Shown here in pieces: positions 17,013-25,756 of a stretch of 64,000 bases of DNA. Source of the DNA: Pseudobacillus wudalianchiensis (GTDB lineage Bacteria; Bacillota; Bacilli; Bacillales; Domibacillaceae); NCBI RefSeq assembly GCF_001685015.1, contig NZ_MAYT01000029.1, positions 211,690-275,689 of the forward strand. Reading direction: 5' to 3'. Made by a program: the position numbers and the translations under genes. Each line of letters starts with the position of its first letter. The first letter of the stretch is position 1. The notes under the pieces are model-generated. The model searched no databases. It saw only the letters and a program-made list of their open reading frames with translations, and had not been told where the DNA came from.

Positions 17013-17890
17013 CAGCCTTCATATCGGACAAAGAAAATTTTAAAAAGAGGCTTAATGAAAAAAGAGAGAAGAAATGAAACTCTCTCTCAATCTAATTGTT
17101 ATAGATGTCCCTGCTTCTTGATCTTTTCGGAACTTATTTTGGCAGGATGTATAAAAACAACCGAGGAAATGGTTTTGTGGTCATATTTAACAACGATGAT
17201 GTTGTGTAAATTTAGTAGGTGACAAAGGATTCCATCAATTGAAAACTATCCATAATAGATTCATCTAGGAAAATAAAGAATAAATGAGCAAAAGACGTTT
17301 GAAGGGGGATGAATGAGATACGAAACAAAAGTGTAACCTACAATATTATATATTAATATAATATTTTGTCAAGTATTATAAAGATGCAACACGCTGTTAA
17401 TTTAAGAATTCTATTTATTTTTATGGAATAAAAGGGCAACCTCCCTCAATCAACTATATTAGAAGCAGCTCCAATACTTTTTCTTGAAATAATGTTTAAT
17501 TAGATAGAAACCTGTAAAAAAGAATTAGTTATAAAAAAAACAACCCGTAATCGTTAGTTGTGTTTAACAATTAAGGGGCAGCTCAATTTACAAGGGTTCG
17601 AGTTATTTAAAAACAAGAGTTAACAGCCGTACCGCAACGCTTCAGCAGCATAATAGCCAATGAACTATAAATGGGAATCCTTTAAACCGCTTTAAATCAT
17701 CTTCACGAAAAGACGAGCGGGATCTTCGATTACATTAGATGCCTTCTACTAACATCCGCTTAGTGACTGCTTTCACGCGAGCAGAATACTGACCACTACA
17801 GCAAATAAAAAAGACAGAAGAAGGTTCTCTGTCTTAAATGAGCATTCTCACAACTGCTAAGCTGGCACTTTACATAAAAACCAAATAGAA
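17013..17890. other. gene-poor, probably decayed stretch
   Basis: No complete gene is supportable. An AT-rich palindrome AATATTATA/TATAATATT lies at 17342-17365 and a hairpin AAGACAGA/TCTGTCTT at about 17809-17834. On the minus strand, the segment around 17640-17800 encodes short protein-like runs (for example FREDDLKRFKGFPF) broken by stops, suggesting an old gene. Confidence 0.4.
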
Positions 17891-17925
17891 AGATGCAAGC
17901 GGGCTCTCTTTCTGCCGCTTGCATC
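17891..17925 (-). terminator. terminator of the PhoX-like/TatA transcript
   Basis: GATGCAAGCGG and CCGCTTGCATC pair with an A/G-rich loop; TTTCTATTTGG follows on the minus strand, ten bases past the tatA stop. Confidence 0.85.
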
Positions 17926-17934
17926 CTTAAGTCC

Positions 17935-18168
17935 TTAACTCCCAATCTTACTTTCAGGCTTTTCACGTACTACTAAATTAATTTTTTCCTTTGGAGACTC
18001 TGTTTCTTCCTTGTCACCGCCGACTAAATCATTCGTTGCTTTTTTGAATTCCTTCAAGGTACTGCCAAATGCCCGTCCAATTTCAGGAAGCTTGGAAGGA
18101 CCAAAAATAATTAAAGCAATGACGAGAATGAGAATTAATCCTGGAATCCCGATATTTGATAGCATCAT
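17935..18168 (-). CDS. tatA: twin-arginine translocase subunit TatA
   Basis: A 77-residue TatA-type protein that forms the protein-conducting assembly of the Tat pathway in the cytoplasmic membrane. One transmembrane helix (~8-22), the hinge [11 protein letters not shown] (23-33), an amphipathic helix and a charged tail ([12 protein letters not shown]) are all present. The start is at the ATG 18168, five bases after AGGAGG; the upstream in-frame GTG overlaps the ribosome site. It lies 65 bp downstream of a Tat-dependent PhoX-like phosphatase on the same strand, so both are probably one operon. No tatC is next to it. Confidence 0.92.
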   Translation of the reverse strand: MMLSNIGIPGLILILVIALIIFGPSKLPEIGRAFGSTLKEFKKATNDLVGGDKEETESPKEKINLVVREKPESKIGS

Positions 18169-18233
18169 TTTCACCTCCTACAGGATGAATGGTGTTAGTA
18201 TCTGGCAGCTCTTTGCCTGTTGGAAATAAGTCA

Positions 18234-19679
18234 TTATATTATCGGCATCCCGTGGCGTTCTAATGCGGCCGCTTCTAAAATAGACATTCCTTGTTCTTCG
18301 GCAAATGCTGCTAGCTTTTTAGAAACTACAGGTGCAAGATCTGCCGGTGGTGCCGCATGACCCATTGCCCGTTGACGTGCCGCATTTCTGCGAGCAAAAG
18401 GACCCCATATCGCAAAAGTAATACCAGGTGTTTGCATGTTTACGAAGAAAGTATTTCCGTCTGAAGAAAATGCCGGTCCCGCAAATTCAGATCCGTTCAT
18501 CTTATTCTCGGCGAAAGTGTAAACATTTCCTTCCGGTGTAAGCCCAACGATTCGGTCATTTCCGCCTCCATCTTCCGCAATCCAAAGGTCTCCCCAAGGA
18601 GTAATCGTAATATTGTCTGGCATTTCTAAATCATTCTTATCTGTAGATTCATAGAAAAGCTCTAATGTATTAGTAGCTGGGTGATAACGATAAACACGAC
18701 CAAGCGCTTTGCCGCCGGCACTTGTATCATCAAACCAGAATACTCCTGCAGAGAACCATGCCCCTTCTAAGCGGCTAAATTGAATACAGCCGTTATCTTT
18801 TGCATCTTGTTGTGCACGTTCAGGATTTACTTCCTTCCACACGACACCGAATTTTTGTCCGCTGTAAAATTGGCTGGCAGAAGAAGTTGGCAATTCTTCA
18901 ATGGCTGCTGCTTCAAGCTTGCCTCCTTTTTGAAGGGACCCAAGCTTTTGGCTGCGATCATTTGGTGTAAAACGATAAAGGAAGCTTGGCGAAGCGTCTT
19001 CAGTTAAATACCAAATACCTGTGGAAGGATCAACGGCGCATGCTTCATGAGAGAAGTAACCCATGTCACGAATAGGCGTTTTAGACATTTCATTTTCTGG
19101 ATCAAGAGGATTCACTTCAAAGACAAAACCATGACCCATATTGCGAGTCTCTTCACAAGTTAACCACGTGCCCCAAGTAGTAGGACCGCCGGCACAATTG
19201 CGGATTGTCCCTGAGCTAGATACGTATTGGTCAACAATTTCGCGATTTGGTCCAACAATTAAAGTTGTTGTTCCACCAGCTGCACCATTGCTCCATGGGT
19301 TTTTTCCGTTTACGGGATAGTCTGCATTCGTACTATTCTCATGGTTTCTTACAAGGATCGTTGTGTTTTTCTCTCCTTTAAATGCCGCCATTCCATCATG
19401 CATAGAAGGGACTCGGTCACCGTTCGGCATGATGTCTCCAGTTTGAGAAAGCATTTTGTAGCGGAACCCCCGTGGAAGGTCAAGAATGCCATTTGGATCC
19501 TTTACAAGAGGGCCATAGCCGCCAAAGCCGCTCGTAGGATTATGATTAGTTGCAGCTAAACTCTGGTTAGCTCCACTTAGTGATAATAACCCGGTTGTTC
19601 CTAACGTTAAGGCTACCGCACCCACACCTCCGACTTTTAAGAAGTCACGCCTGTTTAAACCATTATTACTAGCACTCAT
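18234..19679 (-). CDS. Tat-exported PhoX-like (DUF839) phosphatase
   Basis: A secreted protein of 481 residues in the PhoX/DUF839 family, whose characterised members are calcium- and iron-dependent alkaline phosphatases. The signal peptide is twin-arginine type: NRRDFLKV at 9-16, a hydrophobic stretch to ~35, then SLAA. Family motifs include LVRNHENS, CAGGPTTWGTWLTCEE and GYFSHEACAVD, and ISEDGGGND-like WIAEDGGGND. Upstream in-frame ATGs at 19694 and 19685 exist; I prefer 19679 because GGGGGT is spaced eight bases before it. It is followed by tatA. A phosphate-scavenging role fits; a DUF839 hydrolase of other specificity is the alternative. Confidence 0.87.
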   Translation of the reverse strand: MSASNNGLNRRDFLKVGGVGAVALTLGTTGLLSLSGANQSLAATNHNPTSGFGGYGPLVKDPNGILDLPRGFRYKMLSQTGDIMPNGDRVPSMHDGMAAFKGEKNTTILVRNHENSTNADYPVNGKNPWSNGAAGGTTTLIVGPNREIVDQYVSSSGTIRNCAGGPTTWGTWLTCEETRNMGHGFVFEVNPLDPENEMSKTPIRDMGYFSHEACAVDPSTGIWYLTEDASPSFLYRFTPNDRSQKLGSLQKGGKLEAAAIEELPTSSASQFYSGQKFGVVWKEVNPERAQQDAKDNGCIQFSRLEGAWFSAGVFWFDDTSAGGKALGRVYRYHPATNTLELFYESTDKNDLEMPDNITITPWGDLWIAEDGGGNDRIVGLTPEGNVYTFAENKMNGSEFAGPAFSSDGNTFFVNMQTPGITFAIWGPFARRNAARQRAMGHAAPPADLAPVVSKKLAAFAEEQGMSILEAAALERHGMPII

Positions 19680-20087
19680 CAACATTACCCCCATAACTTA
19701 TTTTCTTGAGGATGCTATTTTTTAAAGCAAGCTCTATTAAAGAAGTTAACAGATGATTCCAATGATTTTGTTAATTCATTGTAATTTTAGCCTTAATATC
19801 GAAAAACAAATCAATGGTATTGCAAGTGGAGGATATTATTGGAATTTGATCCATACATAAGTAATACCCAGAAGTTAAAAAGCATGAAAAAAGCAAAATC
19901 CAGTAAAAAAAACAAAGATTAAAGACCCAGATGTAACAAGGGACTCTTTCAAATATATTAATCTTTTGTTAAATAGTCTTAGTTGCCTTTAACTTTTTGT
20001 GGAACTTAGTGGAATTTCTCATGCATCATCACTCCCTAATACTATTGGAGGATAATGCCTCAACATTCAAAACAAAATTACTCAGAA
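19680..20087. promoter_or_regulatory. upstream region of the PhoX-like gene, possible PhoP-type repeats
   Basis: No gene seen in this ~400-bp gap. On the minus strand TTACAA and TTAACA (about 19770-19784) and TTAACT and TTAATA (about 19735-19750) resemble PHO-box half sites, but the spacing between the two pairs is not the regular 11-bp period of B. subtilis PHO boxes. Treated as a weak candidate. Confidence 0.25.
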
Positions 20088-20114
20088 AAAGGCCAAGCAA
20101 TCCACTTAGCCTTT
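20088..20114 (-). terminator. terminator after the 121-codon ORF
   Basis: AAAGGCTAAG and CTTGGCCTTT pair on the minus strand and TTCTGAG follows. Its presence suggests that a real gene ended here. Confidence 0.6.
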
Positions 20115-20133
20115 AACAAGTTTAAGATACTTT

Positions 20134-20499
20134 TCATTCATTTGTATCTATACATAGACAATCCTCAAGTTCTAAAGGGATCATAGTTTGTAACTCACTA
20201 TAAAAATTGTCTATTTTTACTTTCTTCTTTCTAAAATCTAATCCTAATTTCTCGGCACCCACTTTTACTTCTGTATGTAAATAAACGTTGGTTGGTTTTA
20301 TAACATAATAAGAGCCTCTCCTTATGGATGTATCGTAAATGGTAAGTTCACCAAACGCGTTAATTTTACACTTCAATGCGATACTTAGAATTTCTTCAAT
20401 ATTATCCACCTTCTCCATATCTTTTATTTTGCTTTCACAAATGGTACTTTCAATTCTTAATGAATGAACATGGGCCTCTCTGGGATTAGATAAAAACAA
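20134..20499 (-). pseudogene. hypothetical ORF, probably an N-terminally truncated gene
   Basis: A 121-codon frame of normal protein composition (core INAFGELTIYDTSIRRGSYYVIKPTNVYLHTEVKVGAEKLG) that opens only at a TTG with no ribosome site; a stop lies just upstream. A terminator follows. The fold looks like mixed alpha/beta, soluble. I do not recognise the family. It could be a living short gene, but the lack of a credible start suggests the 3' remnant of a longer one, squeezed between the PhoX-like gene and rlmCD. Confidence 0.45.
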
Positions 20500-20511
20500 G
20501 TATTAGATAAA

Positions 20512-20542
20512 AAAGAGCCTTTTCCAAAAGGAAAGGCTCTTT
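20512..20542 (-). terminator. terminator of rlmCD
   Basis: AAAGAGCC and GGCTCTTT with further pairing enclose an A-rich loop; on the minus strand TTTTTTATC follows. Confidence 0.8.
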
Positions 20543-20559
20543 ACTCACTGTTGCATCTA

Positions 20560-21939
20560 TTATTTATCTTTCCTTATAAGTAGTGAACAGCACTCCACAT
20601 GTGTGGTCTGTGGAAACATATCCACCGGCTGCACTTCCATCGTTTTGTAGCCGCCATCTTCCAATATACGTAAATCACGAGCGAGTGTAGCCGGATTGCA
20701 GGAGACGTAGACGACTTTTGTTGGTTTCATGTCAATGATCGTCTGCAAAAGGGATTCATCACAGCCTTTACGCGGCGGATCAACGACCAGCACGTTCGCT
20801 TTGTTTCCTTGCTTGTACCATTCGCTAATGACATCTTCAGCTTTCCCAACGGCAAATTCAACGTTATGAATACCGTTCAATTCAGCATTTCGTTTAGCAT
20901 CTTCAATCGCTTCTGGAACCACTTCGACACCAAAGACGCTTTTCGCTTTTTGCGCAAGGAATAAGGAGATCGTCCCGATACCGCAATAAGCGTCAATCAC
21001 AGCTTCATTTCCTGTGAGTCCTGCATATTCGAGCGCCTTGTCATACAGCACTTTCGTTTGCACCGGATTCACCTGGTAAAAGGATCGAGCTGAAATGACA
21101 AACTTCACATCGCCGATATAGTCGTAGATCACTTCACTTCCCCAGATCACTTTTGTCACGTCGCCCATAATCACGTTTGTTCGTTTGGAATTGATGTTAT
21201 GAACAATTGATTTTACCCGCGGCAGCCGCTTAATGATCTCTTTCACAATCTGTTCTTTATGAGGAAAATCAGCTGTCCGGGTAATGAGCACAACCATGAG
21301 TTCCCCTGTTTGTTTTCCATAGCGTGCCATAATATGACGAAGCATACCTTTGTGCGTTACTTCATCATATGCTTTAATGCCAAACTCACTACAGATTTCT
21401 TTTACTGTCTGAATCGCTTCATTGACCTCTGGCAGTTGGATGATACTTTCATTTGTATCGACAATTTCATGGCTGCGTGGTTTGAAGAAACCAGCAATCA
21501 GCTTGCCGTTTTTCTCTCCAACAGGTACTTGGGCCTTGTTGCGGTAATACCAGGGCTCTTTCATGCCTAACACAGGATGCACCTTGACGTCCTCAAGTTT
21601 CCCGATCCGAGTAAGTACTTCACGTACCTGCTTTTCTTTAAATTGCAGCTGCCCTTCATAGCTAATGTGCTGCAGCTGGGTTCCTCCGTATTTGTGCATG
21701 TCAGCAGCCGGGACATCAACCCGATGCGGGCTTCTCTCAAAAAGCTCCATTAGCCGGCCGAAGCCATACCCTTTATTAATCTTTGTCACTTGGATACGGC
21801 CCGTCTCTCCCGGCAGCGCACCTGCCACAAACAGCGGGTAGCCCTCTACCTTTGCGACCGCATTCCCGTCATGCGTTAAATCTTCAAATTCCACGTCTAT
21901 CACTTGATTTTTCTGAACAGGGGCTTGAATTTTTGCCAC
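20560..21939 (-). CDS. rlmCD: 23S rRNA (uracil-5-)-methyltransferase, TrmA/RlmCD family
   Basis: A 459-residue SAM-dependent enzyme making 5-methyluridine in 23S rRNA; the B. subtilis orthologue (YefA) modifies both U747 and U1939. A TRAM RNA-binding domain occupies ~8-65, the SAM site is [13 protein letters not shown] (~315-327), the nucleophile is Cys414 in [12 protein letters not shown], and the general base is Glu449 in HVECC. The [4Fe-4S] cysteine cluster found in E. coli RlmD is absent: the region reads [11 protein letters not shown] (81-91). It neighbours dgkB as in B. subtilis, here separated by an inserted efflux cluster. A 46-bp palindrome lies upstream of the start. Confidence 0.9.
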   Translation of the reverse strand: MAKIQAPVQKNQVIDVEFEDLTHDGNAVAKVEGYPLFVAGALPGETGRIQVTKINKGYGFGRLMELFERSPHRVDVPAADMHKYGGTQLQHISYEGQLQFKEKQVREVLTRIGKLEDVKVHPVLGMKEPWYYRNKAQVPVGEKNGKLIAGFFKPRSHEIVDTNESIIQLPEVNEAIQTVKEICSEFGIKAYDEVTHKGMLRHIMARYGKQTGELMVVLITRTADFPHKEQIVKEIIKRLPRVKSIVHNINSKRTNVIMGDVTKVIWGSEVIYDYIGDVKFVISARSFYQVNPVQTKVLYDKALEYAGLTGNEAVIDAYCGIGTISLFLAQKAKSVFGVEVVPEAIEDAKRNAELNGIHNVEFAVGKAEDVISEWYKQGNKANVLVVDPPRKGCDESLLQTIIDMKPTKVVYVSCNPATLARDLRILEDGGYKTMEVQPVDMFPQTTHVECCSLLIRKDK

Positions 21940-22021
21940 GATTATCCACCCTTTTTGTTTTTTCTTAAGAATCGAAAGTTATTCTATCATATATATAAAG
22001 CCATTCGCAAAAAAGGGCGAT

Positions 22022-22067
22022 TCATGACAGAGTACTCTTTTCTTGATAAAAGAGTACTCTGTCATGA
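22022..22067. repeat. 46-bp perfect palindrome upstream of rlmCD
   Basis: Two perfectly complementary 20-bp arms (22022-22041 and 22048-22067) enclose CTTGAT. Each arm contains the 10-bp palindrome AGAGTACTCT. No U-tract follows on either strand and a separate terminator already ends the ABC transcript, so this is unlikely to be a simple terminator. Confidence 0.8.
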
Positions 22068-22125
22068 TAAACCGCCAACCTTCTCCGATAAACAAAGCAG
22101 TTCTCCTGATACCCCTCTTTCTCCA

Positions 22126-22174
22126 CAAAAAAAAGCCTGCCTCTTCACTGCTTTAAGGCAGTGGGAGACAGGCT
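22126..22174 (-). terminator. terminator overlapping the end of the second ABC gene
   Basis: AGCCTGTCTCCCACTGC and GCAGTGAAGAGGCAGGCT pair on the minus strand, with eight Ts following. The stop codon of the ABC gene is in the hairpin loop, so the stem includes the last codons. Confidence 0.9.
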
Positions 22175-23959
22175 CCCGGCATAACCGGCATATTGTCCTT
22201 GTTTCTTTATAAGCTCTTCATGATTGCCTCGTTCCACGATCCGTCCTTGATTGAGAACAAGGATTTGATCGGCTTGCCGGATCGTGTTCAACCGGTGAGC
22301 AATTACGACAGTTGTACGGTCCTCCATAAGACGGCTGAGCGCTTCTTGGATATACATTTCTGTAATCGTATCGATACTGCTCGTTGCTTCGTCTAAAATG
22401 AGAATAGCGGGGTCTGCTAAGATTGCTCTCGCAATGGCAAGCAGTTGTCTCTGCCCTTGGCTAATACCGGTGCCTTCATGCTGGAGCTTTGTTTCATAGC
22501 CGTCCGGCAATTTCATGATGAATGTATGAGCATTAGCAGACTTAGCCGCTTCTATCACTTCTTCATCCGTTGCCTCCAAACGGCCATAGCGAATGTTTTC
22601 TTTAATCGTTCCCTCGAATAAAAAGGAGTCCTGCAGCACGAAGCCCATATGCTTTCTCAGCTCCTGCCGTGAAATATCAGCAGTATTGCAGTCATCTACA
22701 AAGATCGCCCCACTGTCCGGATCATAAAAGCGGGAGAGCAGGTTAATAATGGTTGTCTTTCCTGAGCCAGTTGGCCCAACGAGCGCGACCATATCCCCTT
22801 GGTTTGCTTTAAAGCTGACTTGCTTAATCGTTTCGTTCCCTTTTTCGTATGAAAAAGAAACATTGCGGAACTCAATGTCTCCCCGGACTTCATCAAGACG
22901 AATGCCCTCTGCTTTTTCTTCCTCTTCTTTTTCCGTGTCTAAAATATCAAAGACCCGCTCTGCTCCGGCAATCGCAGAAAGCAATGTATTAAATTGGTTC
23001 GCCAGATCATTAAGCGGCCTTGTAAACTGGCGGGAATATTCAGCAAAAACAACAATCACCCCGACGGTCACATAACCGTGCAGCGTCAACAGTCCTCCTG
23101 CTCCGGCAATTAACGCGAAGCTAATGTTATTCAACATATTCATCAGTTTCGGGATAAAACCAGAGTAGGTCTGCGCCCAAAAGCCGGCTTCCTTTAGCTT
23201 TGCATTTCTGTCATTGAACGCTAACGCAATTTTTTCCTCACGGGAAAACATTTTTACAATATGCTTACTTGATACCGTCTCCTCAATAAATCCGTTCAAC
23301 TCTCCTAAGTGGCGCTGTTGCTCCTTGAACAGTCGGCGTGTCCGGCGTGTAATCCAATTCATACCGATATAGAGAAGCGGCACAATTAACAAAGTAACAG
23401 CCGTTAGCACCGGACTTAAATAAAGCATGACCGCGACGGCTCCGGTAAGGGTCAAAACGCTCGAAGCAACTTGGATAACAGAGCTGTTCAGCGTGCTGCT
23501 AATATTTTCAATATCATTCGTTACCCGGCTCATCAGCTCTCCATGCTGGCGTTTATCAAAGAAAGACAGCGGCAGCTGATGAAGGTGCGCAAACAATTCC
23601 GTCCGCATTTCATACACTGTTTTTTGGGCAACTCCGACCATCCAGTAGTTTTGTAAAAAGATCGTCAAAGAGTAAAAGATATACACAACACCGAGTAATG
23701 AAAGCAGCAGTGCCAGACCTTTTTCATCTTTCGTAATGATAAAATCATCAATGGCCATCCCAACAAGATAGGGTCCGAGCAGCCCGAGCGCAGAGCTTGC
23801 CGCCACCATCAGAACAACGAGAAAAAGCAGTCCCTTTCTCCTTGCTAAGTATCCGGCTAATCTTTTCAAGGTTGGCACTAGCTCTTTCACTTGCGGCTTT
23901 GGCCCGAGGTGAGCATGCCGGCTATGCGGATGGGCAGGCTTAACGGCTGACCTTGACAT
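22145..23959 (-). CDS. ABC exporter half-transporter (consensus Walker B, YfiC-like)
   Basis: A 604-residue membrane-ATPase fusion: six-helix ABC transmembrane domain (~45-330) and nucleotide-binding domain (~365-600). Walker A is GPTGSGKTT, the signature is altered (ISQGQRQ) and Walker B is LILDEATSSID with the catalytic Glu. Its partner upstream has the opposite pattern, as in heterodimeric multidrug exporters such as BmrCD. I start at the ATG 23959, six bases after AAGGAGGG, rather than at 23980. It overlaps the partner stop by 20 bp, indicating translational coupling. Role: drug or lipid-like compound export; substrate unknown. Confidence 0.9.
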   Translation of the reverse strand: MSRSAVKPAHPHSRHAHLGPKPQVKELVPTLKRLAGYLARRKGLLFLVVLMVAASSALGLLGPYLVGMAIDDFIITKDEKGLALLLSLLGVVYIFYSLTIFLQNYWMVGVAQKTVYEMRTELFAHLHQLPLSFFDKRQHGELMSRVTNDIENISSTLNSSVIQVASSVLTLTGAVAVMLYLSPVLTAVTLLIVPLLYIGMNWITRRTRRLFKEQQRHLGELNGFIEETVSSKHIVKMFSREEKIALAFNDRNAKLKEAGFWAQTYSGFIPKLMNMLNNISFALIAGAGGLLTLHGYVTVGVIVVFAEYSRQFTRPLNDLANQFNTLLSAIAGAERVFDILDTEKEEEEKAEGIRLDEVRGDIEFRNVSFSYEKGNETIKQVSFKANQGDMVALVGPTGSGKTTIINLLSRFYDPDSGAIFVDDCNTADISRQELRKHMGFVLQDSFLFEGTIKENIRYGRLEATDEEVIEAAKSANAHTFIMKLPDGYETKLQHEGTGISQGQRQLLAIARAILADPAILILDEATSSIDTITEMYIQEALSRLMEDRTTVVIAHRLNTIRQADQILVLNQGRIVERGNHEELIKKQGQYAGYAGSLSPTALKQ

Positions 23960-25682
23960 GCGGCATCCCTCCTTTTCCATATTGGGAAGCTAACAGGCGG
24001 CGATACAATTCACTGCCTGCTGTTAGTTCTTCATGGCTGCCAGATGCCATAACATGGCCGTCTTCAAGTAAAATAATTTGGTCGGCCTGCAATGCCGTAC
24101 TAATTTTTTGCGTAATGATGATGGTTGTACAACGTTTCTCCCGTAGAGCCGACAACAACTTAGCTTCTGTCCGCACATCTAAGGCACTCGTACTATCATC
24201 CAGCAGCAGTATAAGCGGCTTACGGATCAGCGCTCGTGCAATCGACAATCGCTGCTTTTGCCCGCCTGATAGGTTGACACCTTTTTGGCCAATCATCGTT
24301 TCATATTGATTCGGCAGCTGTTCAATCGTTTCGTGTATCTGAGCACGTCGGGCCGCTTCTATTATTTCTTCCATAGAGGCATCTTCTTTTCCCCAAGAAA
24401 TATTCTCACGGATCGTCCCTGTGAACAAATGAGATTCCTGAGGAACAAAGCCGATTTGCTCACGTAATGCGGCTGGCTGAACCGTGCTGATATCCTGGTC
24501 ATCTATGAAGATTTTGCCCCTATCCGGCTCATATAGGCGGGGAATTAAATAAAAGAGCGTTGATTTTCCCGAGCCGGTTGCACCTAGAATAGCGGCTGTT
24601 GTTCCGGGCTGAATCGAAAATGTAAGACCATCAAGAACAGGCTCTCTTCCTCCTGGGAAAGAAAAGCTTACATCGTTAAATTCGATTTTTCCTCCTTGAG
24701 GGTAGAAAGCGTTCCCTTTCAAGCGCTGATCCGCCTCTTCTTCCGGCTGCTCTAAAAGCTCACCGATCCGCTGTCCCGAAGCGCGTGCTCTTGAAAAAGC
24801 CATTAAAATAAACGTAAACATAGATAACGAAGAAATAATTCTCGTAGCATAGTTGATAATCGCGACAATCTGACCTGCTGTTGCCGTACCGCTTGTAAAT
24901 TCAGCGAAGCCAAACCATAAAATAGCGATAAGACTACTGTTCATAACGAGCAGCAAAACAGGTGTTGTTGTCTCTACTGTGCGCAAGACACGGGTCGTCT
25001 GTGCCATAAGCTGTTCACTCGCCTGCTGAAAGCGGCTGTTCTCGTACTTCCATCTCAGAAACGCCTTGATGATGCGGATACCCGTTAAGTTTTCCTGCAT
25101 CACATTATTCACACCGTCAAGCCGCTGCTGAACGGACCGGAATAAAGAAGCACTTTTCTTTAGCATTTTTAATAGAAATAGAATCATCAGCGGAATTGTT
25201 ACGAGCAAAACAATCGTCAGCTTTGCATGGATGAGCAAGGCCATCACTGTTCCAAAGACGACCATCAACGGAGCTCGCAGCATGATGCGTAAGCTCATAA
25301 AAACGGCATTTTGTACTTGGGTGACATCATTTGTCAGCCTTGTAATTAAAGAAGATGAGGCAAACCGACTATAGTTGGAAAAAGAAAATGACTGGATCTT
25401 ATCCATCATTTTCTCCCGTAAGTCAAAGCCGAAGTTCTGACCGACATGAGCAGCTGCAAAAGAATTAATAATACCGGAAGCAAAGGCTAGTAAAGAAGTA
25501 CCTAGCATAAGGCCCCCCCATTTATAAACAGCTCCCATATCATGCTGTGCGATTCCTTCATCGATAATTTTCGCCATAAACAACGGATGGGTTAGTTCAA
25601 CCGCCAGCTCTACAAGCATTAACAGCCAAGCAAAGGCCATGTAATTCCTATATGGTTTTAAATAAAACAAGACACTTTTCAC
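23940..25682 (-). CDS. ABC exporter half-transporter (degenerate Walker B, YfiB-like)
   Basis: A 580-residue transmembrane/ATPase fusion. Walker A GATGSGKST and signature LSGGQKQR are canonical, but Walker B ends LLLDDSTSALD: aspartate replaces the catalytic glutamate. That gives a non-hydrolysing site in the heterodimer formed with the next gene. The transmembrane domain spans ~10-300. It lies ~75 bp downstream of an MFS exporter gene and shares its strand, so marR, MFS and both ABC genes are probably one multidrug efflux operon. Confidence 0.9.
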   Translation of the reverse strand: MKSVLFYLKPYRNYMAFAWLLMLVELAVELTHPLFMAKIIDEGIAQHDMGAVYKWGGLMLGTSLLAFASGIINSFAAAHVGQNFGFDLREKMMDKIQSFSFSNYSRFASSSLITRLTNDVTQVQNAVFMSLRIMLRAPLMVVFGTVMALLIHAKLTIVLLVTIPLMILFLLKMLKKSASLFRSVQQRLDGVNNVMQENLTGIRIIKAFLRWKYENSRFQQASEQLMAQTTRVLRTVETTTPVLLLVMNSSLIAILWFGFAEFTSGTATAGQIVAIINYATRIISSLSMFTFILMAFSRARASGQRIGELLEQPEEEADQRLKGNAFYPQGGKIEFNDVSFSFPGGREPVLDGLTFSIQPGTTAAILGATGSGKSTLFYLIPRLYEPDRGKIFIDDQDISTVQPAALREQIGFVPQESHLFTGTIRENISWGKEDASMEEIIEAARRAQIHETIEQLPNQYETMIGQKGVNLSGGQKQRLSIARALIRKPLILLLDDSTSALDVRTEAKLLSALREKRCTTIIITQKISTALQADQIILLEDGHVMASGSHEELTAGSELYRRLLASQYGKGGMPHVKVSR

Positions 25683-25756
25683 GGCAGACTTCCCCCTCCT
25701 ATTGGCGCAATGTCACAACCGTATTTTTACCAGTATAGTCCAAGCGATGCGCATCA

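Noticed and set aside
19735-19784. PHO-box for the PhoX-like gene
   Set aside because: TTAACA-like hexamers are present but the 11-bp periodicity fails between the two pairs, so it is kept only as a weak candidate in the feature list.
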